In this document: positions 1-6,853 of the stretch, piece after piece | Numbering within the stretch: the stretch's first letter is position 1 | How the letters are laid out: each line of letters starts with the position of its first letter | Source: DASXAI01 sp963728985 | GTDB taxonomy: Bacteria > Actinomycetota > Acidimicrobiia > Acidimicrobiales > Ilumatobacteraceae | Reading direction: 5' to 3' | Assembly: GCA_963728985.1 (NCBI GenBank) | Contig: CAVSME010000007.1 | Span: 186,001 to 250,000, forward strand | Length of the DNA: 64,000 nt | Notes under the pieces: generated by a model | Databases searched by the model: none | What the model saw: only the letters and a program-made list of their open reading frames with translations | What the model was told of the DNA's origin: nothing | Translations under genes and position numbers: made by a program

Positions 1-42
1 CCGGTCGTTGATCCGAGGCTCGTTGGCGGCGGGCGCAGCTAT
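1..42 (-). CDS. infC: Translation initiation factor IF-3, N-terminus only (partial)
   Basis: The minus strand leaving the left edge encodes IAAPAANEPRINDR. The stretch NEPRINDR is the conserved beginning of bacterial IF-3, which binds the 30S subunit and checks initiator tRNA and start codon. The frame has a TGA at 51-49 and no ATG, GTG or TTG between that stop and the conserved residues. The first plausible start is ATA at 42-40, nine bases after an AGGAG Shine-Dalgarno at 56-52. Non-canonical infC starts (AUU in E. coli) are known and serve autoregulation. rpmI and rplT would be expected further left. The identity rests on only fourteen codons but the motif is distinctive; the AUA start is an inference. 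Confidence 0.72.
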   Translation of the reverse strand, partial: MAAPAANEPRINDR

Positions 43-75
43 GACTGCTCACTCCTGTGCAATGGGCACTTCTTT

Positions 76-115
76 CAAGAAAACGAATAAGGACGCCGAC
101 GAAAAGCCGACGTCC
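76..115 (-). terminator. Attenuator-like hairpin in the infC leader
   Basis: Positions 91-115 form a 10-bp inverted repeat (two G-U pairs) with a 5-nt loop. On the minus strand it is followed by a T-rich tract at 90-76, the form of an intrinsic terminator. It lies 34 bases before the infC start, so it would stop infC transcripts early. That suggests attenuation, as known for infC-rpmI-rplT leaders in other phyla. It could instead end a plus-strand transcript poorly, since no T-run follows on that side. Confidence 0.5.
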
Positions 116-219
116 GCGCGAGGCGTTCCTCGCTCGCTCATCGACCCGGCGCACCTCGCGGGTGGCCGGGTGGGAGCCCTCCGTGAGGAGGCCCCACTTC
201 TCCTCGGTTGTGCGGCCGA

Positions 220-226
220 TATCGTA
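220..226. promoter_or_regulatory. Overlapping divergent -10 boxes
   Basis: TATCGT at 220-225 on the plus strand lies 7 nt before the GTG start of the DUF1844 gene, the spacing of a leaderless transcript. The same bases read TACGAT on the minus strand (226-221), a good -10 for infC, giving a leader of about 170 nt. No clear -35 is visible on either side. Confidence 0.4.
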
Positions 227-232
227 GCGCGG

Positions 233-637
233 GTGAGCAGCTTGTGGACACCCGGAGGCGAGCATCGGGTGCCCGACGACCGGGCGCCCGCCGACGACGG
301 GGCGGACACCGACGACGGCGAGGACGACTTCGACGCCGCCACCGAGGCCGAGATGCGGGCCGAACTGGACGAGGCCCGCCGCCGCCTGGCCGAGGTGCCG
401 GCCGCCCAGGTGGTGGCCAACCACGCGATGGGCCTGTTCGAGCTGGGCGCCATCCACCTGTCCCGCCAGCCGCCGGACCTGGCCGAAGCGTCGGTGGCCA
501 TCGACGCCATGGCCGCCGTGGTCGACGCCGTCGGCGCCCGGTTGGGCCCGAACGGCGGGGTGCTGCGCGACGCCCTCGCCCAGATCCAGATGGCGTTCGT
601 GCAGGTCAGGAACCAGGAAGGTCCGGACGGGGCGTGA
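233..637 (+). CDS. DUF1844 family protein
   Basis: A 134-residue protein of unknown function. After a short start (VSSLWTPGGEHRVPDD) comes a strongly acidic linker (about residues 20-45), then a helical segment containing AMGLFELGAIHLS and ending ALAQIQMAFVQVRNQ. This fits the small DUF1844 domain often found near infC in actinobacteria. The GTG at 233 is preferred over upstream TTG/ATG codons because a TATCGT box lies 7 nt upstream and the upstream codons fall inside the infC leader. The 3' end overlaps the convergent cold-shock-like gene by 32 bases. The family call comes from memory of the pattern. Confidence 0.62.
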   Translation: MSSLWTPGGEHRVPDDRAPADDGADTDDGEDDFDAATEAEMRAELDEARRRLAEVPAAQVVANHAMGLFELGAIHLSRQPPDLAEASVAIDAMAAVVDAVGARLGPNGGVLRDALAQIQMAFVQVRNQEGPDGA

Positions 638-821
638 TGGCGGTCGCCTCGTAGCGACCGAGGTGCCAGGGCCGCACCTCGAAGCTGACCGCCGTACCGG
701 GGGCGATGGTGCGGGTCCCGTCGGCGATCTGCGTGCACTGGAAGCCGTAGCGGACACCGTCGTCGGCGGTCACCGTGCCCAGGCCGGCGGCCTCGTCGAA
801 CTCGGCCACCGTCCCCTCCAT
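606..821 (-). CDS. Cold-shock-domain-like small protein
   Basis: A 71-residue protein beginning MEGTVAEFDEAAGLGTVTADD, with a later GTAVSFEVRP strand. The pattern of a short beta strand, a G-x-G-x-V turn and a second strand resembles the nucleic-acid-binding cold-shock fold, but the aromatic RNP motif (KGFGFI) is not conserved, so RNA binding is uncertain. Its ATG overlaps the hisG stop in a TGATG arrangement, so it is translationally coupled to hisG. A small protein of this kind directly after hisG recurs in actinobacteria. Its role is unknown. Confidence 0.6.
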   Translation of the reverse strand: MEGTVAEFDEAAGLGTVTADDGVRYGFQCTQIADGTRTIAPGTAVSFEVRPWHLGRYEATAITPRPDLPGS

Positions 822-1693
822 CAATGCACGATCTTGCTGAGGGGCAGTTCGAGGATGTCGCTGGCCCCGGCGTCCTTGAGCGCCGGGATCAGGGTGTTGA
901 TGGTGCGCTTCTCCACCACCGTCTCCACGGCGAAGCCGCCGCCGGCCAGCGACGAGATCGTGGGTGACTTCATCGACGGCAACAGGGCCAGCACCCGCTC
1001 CTGATCGACGGCGGCCACGTTGAGCTTGACCAGCACCTTCGTGCGGGCCTCGAGGGCGCCGTCGAGCAGGGTGAGGAGCTGGCCCATGGCGTGGCGCTTG
1101 GTGGGGTCGGCGGCGCTGGCCGGGTTGGCCACCAGCTCGGTGTGCGACACGAGGATGGTGTCGAGGATGCGTAGGCCGGCGGCCCGCAGCGCCCGACCGG
1201 TCTCGGTGATGTCGACGATGCAGTCGGCGATGTCGGGGATCTTGGCTTCCGACGCCCCGTACGAGAGGCGGATGTCGGCCTCCACCCCCCGGTCCTCGAA
1301 GAACCGGCGGGTGAGCTCGGGATACTCGGTCGAGACCCGCACGCCGTTCGGGAGGTCGTCGACGCGCTTCACGTCGGCGTCGGCCGCCACCGCCACGACG
1401 ACCCGGATGGGGTTGCTGGTGGCCTTGGAGTAGGCCAGCTCGCCCAGGCTCACCACCTCGGCCCCGGTCTCCTCCACCCAGTCCCGCCCGGTGATGCCCA
1501 GGTCGAAGAGCCCTTCGGCCACGTACCGGGGAATCTCCTGGGGTCGCAGGATGCGGACCTCGTCGATGCGCGGGTCGTCGATGGTGGCCCGGTAGTCGAC
1601 CGTCGACATCCGGTTGACGGTGAGATCAGCGGCCTCGAACAGGTCGAACGTGGCCCGCTCCAGCGAACCCTTGGGGAGGACGAGGCGCAGCAC
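821..1693 (-). CDS. hisG: ATP phosphoribosyltransferase (long form)
   Basis: Catalyses the first step of histidine synthesis, joining ATP and PRPP. The protein starts LRLVLPKGSLERAT, the family's usual N-terminus. It has the substrate-binding region around DLGITGRDW and SYGASEAKIPDIADCIVDI, and a C-terminal regulatory ACT-like domain from about residue 210 (LVKLNV...ISSLAGGGFAVETVV). At 290 residues it is the long, histidine-inhibited form that needs no HisZ. The start is taken at GTG 1693, not TTG 1702, because the TTG overlaps a TACACT -10 box and GTG gives the family-length N-terminus. It is followed by the overlapping cold-shock-like gene. Confidence 0.95.
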   Translation of the reverse strand: MLRLVLPKGSLERATFDLFEAADLTVNRMSTVDYRATIDDPRIDEVRILRPQEIPRYVAEGLFDLGITGRDWVEETGAEVVSLGELAYSKATSNPIRVVVAVAADADVKRVDDLPNGVRVSTEYPELTRRFFEDRGVEADIRLSYGASEAKIPDIADCIVDITETGRALRAAGLRILDTILVSHTELVANPASAADPTKRHAMGQLLTLLDGALEARTKVLVKLNVAAVDQERVLALLPSMKSPTISSLAGGGFAVETVVEKRTINTLIPALKDAGASDILELPLSKIVH

Positions 1694-1701
1694 GACGGGC
1701 A

Positions 1702-1707
1702 AGTGTA
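1702..1707 (-). promoter_or_regulatory. -10 box of hisG (leaderless)
   Basis: TACACT on the minus strand, 8 nt before the GTG at 1693. Transcription should begin at or next to the start codon. No convincing -35 is visible. Confidence 0.5.
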
Positions 1708-1746
1708 GGGACTAGGGCCCCCAACCCGGCGGGTACATACCTTGCC

Positions 1747-2781
1747 ATGCCCACCGCAGCGCTGCAGGGGGCGCCGGAGCGTCGAGCACGATCGAGGCGG
1801 ATCGAAGCGCTGGATGCGCTGCGGGGGCTGGCCATCGCCCTCATGATCTTCGTGAACAACCCCGGCGACCACGACGCCATGCCCAGCCAGTTCGTCCACT
1901 CGGAGTGGCACGGCTTCCGGGTGGCCGAGCTGGTGTTCCCGCTCTTCCTGTTCAGCGCCGGCATCTCGATGGCGCTGTCGCGCCGCTCGGGCGCCCCCCG
2001 GCCGATGCTGCGCCGCACCGTCCTGCTGGTGGCGATCGGCTGCGTGCTGGTCAGCGTGAAGTACCGGCATCTGGCCCCGGCGACGGGGACGCTGCAGCTC
2101 ATCGCCGGTGCGTCGCTCCTCGCCTGGATGGCCCGCCGGTGGCTCTCGCGGCGCGGGCAGGCCGTCGCCGTTGCCACCGTCCTCGGCGGCCTGTGGATCG
2201 GCTTCACCATCACCGGATGGGCGCCCGAGACGAACCTCGCCGCCATGGTCGATGCCCACCTGATCGGCGGGCCGTCGGACCTCGGGCTGCTCGGCATCCT
2301 CAGCGCCTCCACCATCGTGCTGGCCGGCGGCTGGGTGGGCGATCTCGTCCTCGCGGCGCCGACGGCGATGGCCCGCGCCGCGTGGGCGGCGCGCGCCGGG
2401 CTCGCCACCACCGCCCTCGGGCTGGCCCTGGCCTTGGCCATCCCCCTCAACAAGCGCATCTGGACGCCGTCGTACGTCGTGCTCGGCACCGGTCTGTCGT
2501 GCCTGGTGCTGGCGGCGTTCCTGTGGTGGTGCGGGCGCCGCCTCGACAACGACGGGCTGCCGGTGCTCCAGACGCTGGGCGCCAACGCCATCGCCGTGTA
2601 CGTGGCCACGTCGCTGGCCGCCACCACGGTGCTGGAGCCGGTCCAGGCGCCGGTCTTCGACGGGCTGGCCCGCCTGATCACGCCGGCCGGCGCCGCCCTG
2701 GCATGGGCCAGCGGGATGCTGGTGGCCGGGTACGCGCTGTGCCGGGTCCTGCAGCGTCGCCGGATCTTCGTGCGCCTCTAG
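1747..2781 (+). CDS. HGSNAT/NagX-like membrane acyltransferase family protein
   Basis: A 344-residue polytopic membrane protein with about nine hydrophobic segments. The N-terminus RRIEALDALRGLAIALMIF, followed by VNNPGDH and later AEWHGF-like EWHGFRVAELVFPLFLFSAG, matches the heparan-alpha-glucosaminide N-acetyltransferase / NagX family (DUF1624/DUF5009-like), which transfers acetyl groups to amino sugars across the membrane. The H in EWHGF corresponds to the conserved family histidine. It is divergent from hisG with a 53-nt gap. The substrate is unknown; in bacteria it may act on peptidoglycan or glycan amino sugars. ATG 1747 is the only reasonable start. Confidence 0.75.
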   Translation: MPTAALQGAPERRARSRRIEALDALRGLAIALMIFVNNPGDHDAMPSQFVHSEWHGFRVAELVFPLFLFSAGISMALSRRSGAPRPMLRRTVLLVAIGCVLVSVKYRHLAPATGTLQLIAGASLLAWMARRWLSRRGQAVAVATVLGGLWIGFTITGWAPETNLAAMVDAHLIGGPSDLGLLGILSASTIVLAGGWVGDLVLAAPTAMARAAWAARAGLATTALGLALALAIPLNKRIWTPSYVVLGTGLSCLVLAAFLWWCGRRLDNDGLPVLQTLGANAIAVYVATSLAATTVLEPVQAPVFDGLARLITPAGAALAWASGMLVAGYALCRVLQRRRIFVRL

Positions 2782-2989
2782 GCGCCTCGCGCTGCTCCCG
2801 GACGCTCACGACCGTGGCGACCGCCGCCATCGCGCTCGTGACCGCGCCGAGGCCGGTGAGCACCCAGTGGCCACCCCCCGCTGAGATGACGGCGTTGACG
2901 CCGAAGATCAGCGAGCACGCCAGCCAGAACGAGGGATGCGGTCGCCCGCGCGTGCGATCCGTTTGACGGGCTGACGCGTCAGCCGTCAC
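2678..2989 (-). CDS. Small hypothetical membrane protein
   Basis: A 103-residue protein with one or two hydrophobic stretches (residues about 20-63, FWLACSLIFGVNAVI and VLTGLGAVTSAMAAVATVVS) and an Arg/Pro-rich tail. Its GTG start overlaps the stop of the upstream gene (GTGA at 2989-2986), good evidence for coupled translation. Its last 104 bases run antisense under the end of the membrane acyltransferase gene, so the C-terminal tail is doubtful. No known family is recognised. Confidence 0.5.
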   Translation of the reverse strand: MTADASARQTDRTRGRPHPSFWLACSLIFGVNAVISAGGGHWVLTGLGAVTSAMAAVATVVSVREQREAPRGARRSGDAAGPGTARTRPPASRWPMPGRRRPA

Positions 2990-3483
2990 GAGCCCGATCC
3001 ATCAAGCTCGCGACACCGATCGACGAATGACAGGTCGAATCGGGCCCCGCATGTGGCGCCGAACGTCTCGTAATCGGAGTCGAACGGGCTCACCTCGTAC
3101 AACATGTCGCAGCTGATCCCATAGCCGGCATCGCACTCGGCGACGAGGCTGTCGATGATGGACGCGCAGGCGAGGTCGTCGCCGGCGAGGCAGCCGTCGA
3201 TCGCGTCCTCGACCTGCGCCGTGGGACTGGCCGGCCCGGTTCGCAACGCCGACAGGTCGAGGACGGCGGGCGAGACGTCCTGCGGCACCACCGGTGCCGG
3301 GCCTGGTACGACGATGATGTTCGGCGTCCCGGGCGGGCCCGTCGCCCCGTCGCGTCCGTTGTCGTGGAAGAGGACGAACGCCCCCGTAAGGGCGGTGATC
3401 ACCGCTGCCGCGGCGGTGAGGACACCCGGCAACGTGGTCCAGAAACCGAGGAAACCACGGCGGCTGTTGATGACGTCTTCCAT
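2986..3483 (-). CDS. Membrane-anchored protein with Cys-rich extracellular domain
   Basis: A 165-residue protein: a short cytoplasmic start, one transmembrane helix (about residues 16-40), a Gly/Pro linker with a collagen-like DGATGPPGTP piece, then an extracellular domain. That domain has CLAGDDLACASI, CDAGYGISCDMLYEVSP and ETFGATCG. The spacing C-x-x-GD-x-x-AC and GxxCDxLY...FGxTCG recurs in secreted actinobacterial proteins of unknown function. ATG 3483 is chosen because AGGAGA lies 5-6 bases upstream. It is coupled by GTGA to the small membrane protein downstream. Function unknown; an envelope-associated pair is an inference. Confidence 0.7.
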   Translation of the reverse strand: MEDVINSRRGFLGFWTTLPGVLTAAAAVITALTGAFVLFHDNGRDGATGPPGTPNIIVVPGPAPVVPQDVSPAVLDLSALRTGPASPTAQVEDAIDGCLAGDDLACASIIDSLVAECDAGYGISCDMLYEVSPFDSDYETFGATCGARFDLSFVDRCRELDGSGS

Positions 3484-3583
3484 CGCGATCTCCTCTCGGC
3501 GACCGCTCCCAATCGAGACGATCGAACAGAACGAGGCGATCGACAACGACTCAAATACATGACCGTCATCGGCGACTAGCCCA

Positions 3584-4063
3584 TCAGTGCGTCGTGGTCT
3601 GCTCCGCAAGGAGCCGAAGCGCGTGGGGGAGGATGTCGAGCACGGCCTCGAGCTGCTCCACGCATCCCTTGGGCGAGCCCGGCGTGTTGAGGATGAGGGC
3701 CTGGCCCCGCACCCCGGCGATTCCCCGTGACAGCCGCCCGAGCGGGCTGACCAGCCGCATGGCCTCGGCCAGGCCGGGTGCCTCCCGCTCCACCACGCGG
3801 CGCGTCCCTTCGGGCGTGAGGTCACGGGGGGCGAAGCCGGTGCCGCCGGTCGACACGATGAGCCCGGCGAACCCGTCGGCCATGGCCGTCAGCGCGTCGG
3901 CCACCGACTCGACACCGTCGGCCACCACCCGCTGATCGACCACGTCGTAGCCGGCGCCGGTCAGCTGCTCGACGAGGGCCGCGCCGGAGCGGTCCTCGCG
4001 GGTGCCGTGCACGACGCCGTCGGACACCGTGAGCACCTTGGCCGCCAGCGGCGCGTCGTTCAT
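3584..4063 (-). CDS. Molybdopterin adenylyltransferase family (MogA/MoaB)
   Basis: A 159-residue cytosolic protein of molybdenum cofactor synthesis. MogA/MoaB activates molybdopterin by adenylylation before molybdate insertion. Visible motifs are VLTVSDGVVHGTREDRSG, LIVSTGGTGFAPRDLTPE and a late NTPGSPKG, all standard for this fold. The ATG overlaps the rsmB stop (ATGA at 4063-4060), placing it last in the def-fmt-rsmB transcript. A molybdopterin-dependent oxidoreductase is encoded at 39,610-41,145. MogA and MoaB cannot be separated from sequence alone. Confidence 0.9.
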   Translation of the reverse strand: MNDAPLAAKVLTVSDGVVHGTREDRSGAALVEQLTGAGYDVVDQRVVADGVESVADALTAMADGFAGLIVSTGGTGFAPRDLTPEGTRRVVEREAPGLAEAMRLVSPLGRLSRGIAGVRGQALILNTPGSPKGCVEQLEAVLDILPHALRLLAEQTTTH

Positions 4064-5160
4064 GACGCCCGAACGTACCGAATGATCGTCATGCCGTCGG
4101 TGTCGGCGTCCTGGGGCAGCAGCCGGGCGCCGCGGCCATAGGGCCGCCACGGCGCCGGCGGTGCGGGGAGCACCGCCCACGAGCCGTCGTCCAGGCCGAT
4201 CGACTCGGCGGCCGTCAGCGTGCACACGCTGTAGACGAGGGCGCCGCCCGGGCGCACCAGCGGGCCGGCGCCGGCCAGGATGCGCGACTGCAGCGCTGCC
4301 AGCTCGCCGATGTCGGCGGGCTGGACGCGCCAGCGGGCGTCGGGCCGCCGCCGCAGGGCACCCAACCCGGAGCACGGCGCGTCGACGACGACGTGGTCGA
4401 ACGACCCCGGTGCGAACGGCGGCGACGTGGCGTCGGCCACCACCACGTCGACGGATGTGGCGCCGAGCCGGCCGACGTTGGCGGCGATCAGGCGGGCCCG
4501 GGACGGACGCACGTCGGCGGCCACCACCCAGGCACCGTCGGCCGCCAGCCGGGTGGCCTTGCCCCCAGGGGCGGCGCACAGGTCAGCGACCCGGTCGCCG
4601 GGGCGAGGGGCAACGAGATCGGCCACCCACTGCGAGGCGACGTCCTGCACGTACCCGTCGGCGCGGGTCGTGACGGGCGGGGGCTGGTTCATGCGCTCGA
4701 GGGCGGCGAGGGCGTCGGACTCGCCCAGCTCCCGTGTGAGGCGCTCCACGATCCAGTCCGGGTACGAGAGGCGGGTGGCCACATCGGGCCACTCGACCGG
4801 TGCCGCCGCCACCCGGCGCAGCACGGCGTTGACGAAGCCCGTCGCCCGGCGCGGCGCCAGTCCCACGGTCTCGTGGACGGCGGCGTGGGTCGGCACGCCG
4901 GCGAACAGCAGCTGGTAGGCGCCGAGGCGCAGCAGGGTGCGCACCTCGGCCGGCGGCGCCTTCCTGACGAAGCGGTCCACGGCGAAGTCGCAGGCCCGCC
5001 GCATGCGCGTGGTGCCGTAGACGAGGTCGGTGGCGAAGGCGCGATCGCGCTCGTCCAGGCCGCTGCGCTCCAGGGCGGCCGGCAGCGCGAGGTTGGCATA
5101 GGCGCCGTCGTGGTCGACGCGCTGCAGGACGTCGTAGGCCACACCCCGGGCGGTGGTCAC
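4060..5160 (-). CDS. rsmB: 16S rRNA (cytosine-967-C5)-methyltransferase
   Basis: A 366-residue RsmB/Sun protein, methylating a cytosine of 16S rRNA with S-adenosylmethionine. Residues 1-130 form the NusB-like RNA-binding domain (ARGVAYDVLQRV, RDRAFATDLVYGT, RLGAYQLLF, FVNAVLRRV). The catalytic half has the SAM motif ADLCAAPGGKATRLA (about 191-205), the proline-cysteine motif DAPCSGLG (about 260-267) and the nucleophile motif YSVCT (about 310-314). GTG 5160 overlaps the fmt stop (GTGA). def-fmt-rsmB is a widely conserved operon order. Confidence 0.95.
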   Translation of the reverse strand: MTTARGVAYDVLQRVDHDGAYANLALPAALERSGLDERDRAFATDLVYGTTRMRRACDFAVDRFVRKAPPAEVRTLLRLGAYQLLFAGVPTHAAVHETVGLAPRRATGFVNAVLRRVAAAPVEWPDVATRLSYPDWIVERLTRELGESDALAALERMNQPPPVTTRADGYVQDVASQWVADLVAPRPGDRVADLCAAPGGKATRLAADGAWVVAADVRPSRARLIAANVGRLGATSVDVVVADATSPPFAPGSFDHVVVDAPCSGLGALRRRPDARWRVQPADIGELAALQSRILAGAGPLVRPGGALVYSVCTLTAAESIGLDDGSWAVLPAPPAPWRPYGRGARLLPQDADTDGMTIIRYVRAS

Positions 5161-6047
5161 GGCCCGAGAGCGTCGCCGGGAGCGATGCGGGCGCCGTTGC
5201 GCCAGGCCGCCACCGGCTGGGGGCCCTTGCCCTCGGGCTGCACCGTCGCCAGCACGAGGGCGCCGTCGCCCGTGGCCACCCGGTCGCCGTCGAGCACGCC
5301 GGGCGACCCCGTCGGCCCGTCGTCGGCCCGGGCATCGAGCACCTTCAGCCGCTTGCCCCGGAACGTCGTCCACGCCCCGCCCACGCGCACCACCCGGGCC
5401 AGCTCGACCGCCGGTCGGGCCCAGTCGAGGCGGAGGTCATCGGACTCGACCTTGGCCGCGTAGGTGGTCTCGCCCTGCTGGGCCTCGGCGTGGTGGAGGC
5501 CGCCGTCGAGCGTGGCCACCAGCAGCCGGGTGCCCACGTCGACCAGCACGTCGCGCAGCGCGGCGGCGGTCTGGTCGGGGCCGATGGGCACGGTCTCGCA
5601 GGCGAAGACCGGCCCGGTGTCGAGGCCCTCCTCGAGCTGCATGATGCACACGCCGGTCTCGGTGTCGCCGGCCAGCACGGCCCGCTCGACCGGCGCCGCC
5701 CCCCGCCAGCGGGGCAGCAGGGAGAAGTGGACGTTGATCATGGGCAGGGCGGCCAGCACGTGCGGCTTCACCAGCGCGCCGTAGGCCACCACCACGCCGA
5801 GGTCGGCGCCGACATCGAGGGCGTCGTCGACACGGTGGCTGACGGGCAGCCCGAGGTCGACGGCGGCCGCCTTCACCGGGCTCGGGGTGGTCTCGCGACC
5901 CCGGCCCCGGCGCTTGTCGGGACGGGTGACGACGAGGGCGACGTCGTAGCCGGCGGCGACGAGCGCCTGCAGCGGCGGCACGGCCATGGCCGGCGTGCCG
6001 AGGAAGACGAGCCGGCGCGGCCGGGCCGGCACCGGCGCCAGGGTCAC
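5157..6047 (-). CDS. fmt: Methionyl-tRNA formyltransferase
   Basis: Formylates initiator Met-tRNA using 10-formyl-tetrahydrofolate. The 296-residue protein has the Rossmann start LVFLGTPAMAVPPLQALV, the catalytic segment INVHFSLLPRWRGAAP (about 104-118, with Asn105 and His107), the downstream EEGLDTGPV aspartate (about 143) and a C-terminal OB-like domain (TTYAAKV, VRVGGAWTTFRGKRLKV). GTG 6047 starts 4 nt after the def stop. The length is slightly below the usual 305-315. Confidence 0.96.
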   Translation of the reverse strand: MTLAPVPARPRRLVFLGTPAMAVPPLQALVAAGYDVALVVTRPDKRRGRGRETTPSPVKAAAVDLGLPVSHRVDDALDVGADLGVVVAYGALVKPHVLAALPMINVHFSLLPRWRGAAPVERAVLAGDTETGVCIMQLEEGLDTGPVFACETVPIGPDQTAAALRDVLVDVGTRLLVATLDGGLHHAEAQQGETTYAAKVESDDLRLDWARPAVELARVVRVGGAWTTFRGKRLKVLDARADDGPTGSPGVLDGDRVATGDGALVLATVQPEGKGPQPVAAWRNGARIAPGDALGP

Positions 6048-6051
6048 GCGC

Positions 6052-6597
6052 TCACGGCAGCCGGATGCGGCGCTTCTTGGGCTCGGGCTCGGGTTCGTTC
6101 TGGAGGCGGCGCCACTCGATCATCGCCTGCTTGCGCTGGTCGGGTGTCATCCGCTCGAACATCAGCACCCCGTCGAGGTGGTCGAGCTCGTGCTGTATCA
6201 CCCGCCCGAGGATCTCGTCGGCCTCGATGTGGAGCTCGTTGCCGTCGAGGTCGTAGCCGCTGACGAGCAGCTCCTTGGGGCGGAGGATCTCGACGTAGAG
6301 CTGCGGGATCGACAGGCAGCCTTCGTCGTACACCCACTCGCCCCGGCTCTCCTCGATGACCGGGTTCACGATGGTCTTCGGACCCGTGCCGTCCTGGAGG
6401 TCGTACACGAAGAACCGCTTCTGCACCCCGACCTGCGGCGCCGCCAGACCGATGCCCGGCGCGTCGTACATCACCTGCACCATCTCGTCGGCCAGGCGCA
6501 CGAGCTTGCCGTCGATGTCGGTGACGTCCGGCGTCTTGGCCTTGAGGACGGGATCACCGAAGATGCGGATCTCGTGCGTCGGGGTGGTGCTCGCCAT
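6052..6597 (-). CDS. def: Peptide deformylase
   Basis: Removes the formyl group from nascent proteins. All three metal-site motifs are intact: GIGLAAPQVG (48-57), EGCLSIP (92-98, Cys ligand) and HELDH (136-140). The 181-residue length fits type I deformylases, with a basic Glu/Lys/Arg tail (EPEPEPKKRRIRLP). It heads the def-fmt-rsmB-mog operon. A TAGCCT box at 6607-6612 lies 9 nt upstream, so the transcript would be almost leaderless. Confidence 0.97.
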   Translation of the reverse strand: MASTTPTHEIRIFGDPVLKAKTPDVTDIDGKLVRLADEMVQVMYDAPGIGLAAPQVGVQKRFFVYDLQDGTGPKTIVNPVIEESRGEWVYDEGCLSIPQLYVEILRPKELLVSGYDLDGNELHIEADEILGRVIQHELDHLDGVLMFERMTPDQRKQAMIEWRRLQNEPEPEPKKRRIRLP

Positions 6598-6606
6598 AGC
6601 CCCACC

Positions 6607-6612
6607 AGGCTA
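6607..6612 (-). promoter_or_regulatory. -10 box of def operon
   Basis: TAGCCT on the minus strand, 9 nt before the def ATG, predicting a leader of 0-3 nt. Confidence 0.45.
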
Positions 6613-6637
6613 CCGGCGCCATCCCGCCGGCGTCCGA

Positions 6638-6707
6638 CCCCCAATCGCGCAGCCTGTGCGCGGAGCGGGACGGGGGTGCACCTCCGCGCACAGGCTGTGC
6701 GCGGAGG
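6638..6707. repeat. Composite palindromic repeat
   Basis: This gene-free stretch holds three alternating copies of a core AGCCTGTGCGCGGAG: plus at 6651-6665, inverted at 6682-6696, and plus with one change at 6692-6706. Positions 6652-6665 and 6682-6695 make a perfect 14-bp stem. Positions 6681-6707 make an alternative perfect 13-bp stem with a 1-nt centre, so the two hairpins exclude each other. The 24-nt unit at 6638-6661 recurs exactly at 6755-6778. The form is REP- or MITE-like. Confidence 0.8.
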
Positions 6708-6754
6708 GGGCTGAGGGCGGGCTCGCGAGCAGGCGCGATGCCGACGCCGCCCCG

Positions 6755-6803
6755 CCCCCAATCGCGCAGCCTGTGCGCTTGATACCGCTGGCGCGGTACC
6801 AAG
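6755..6803. repeat. Second repeat copy plus stem-loop
   Basis: Positions 6755-6778 repeat 6638-6661 exactly (24 nt, 117 nt apart). A stem-loop follows at 6778-6803: an 11-bp stem with one G-U pair and a TGGC loop. No T-run follows on either strand, so it is not a classical terminator, although it lies just after the hydrolase gene that ends at 6854. Confidence 0.75.
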
Positions 6804-6853
6804 TGTTCAGCCTGCGCGCCGGAAGGACGGCGGCCCGATGCCCGGCGGCGCAA

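Noticed and set aside
4161..4673. Long open frame opposite rsmB
   Set aside because: Arg/Pro-rich shadow of a conserved methyltransferase gene, typical of GC-rich third positions; no ribosome site or domain.
6638..6803. CRISPR array
   Set aside because: Repeats are palindromic, unevenly spaced and only two exact copies exist; no cas genes.
6554..6853. Small minus-strand frame with repeated HRLRDWG
   Set aside because: The apparent protein repeat is only the translation of the DNA repeats at 6638 and 6755.
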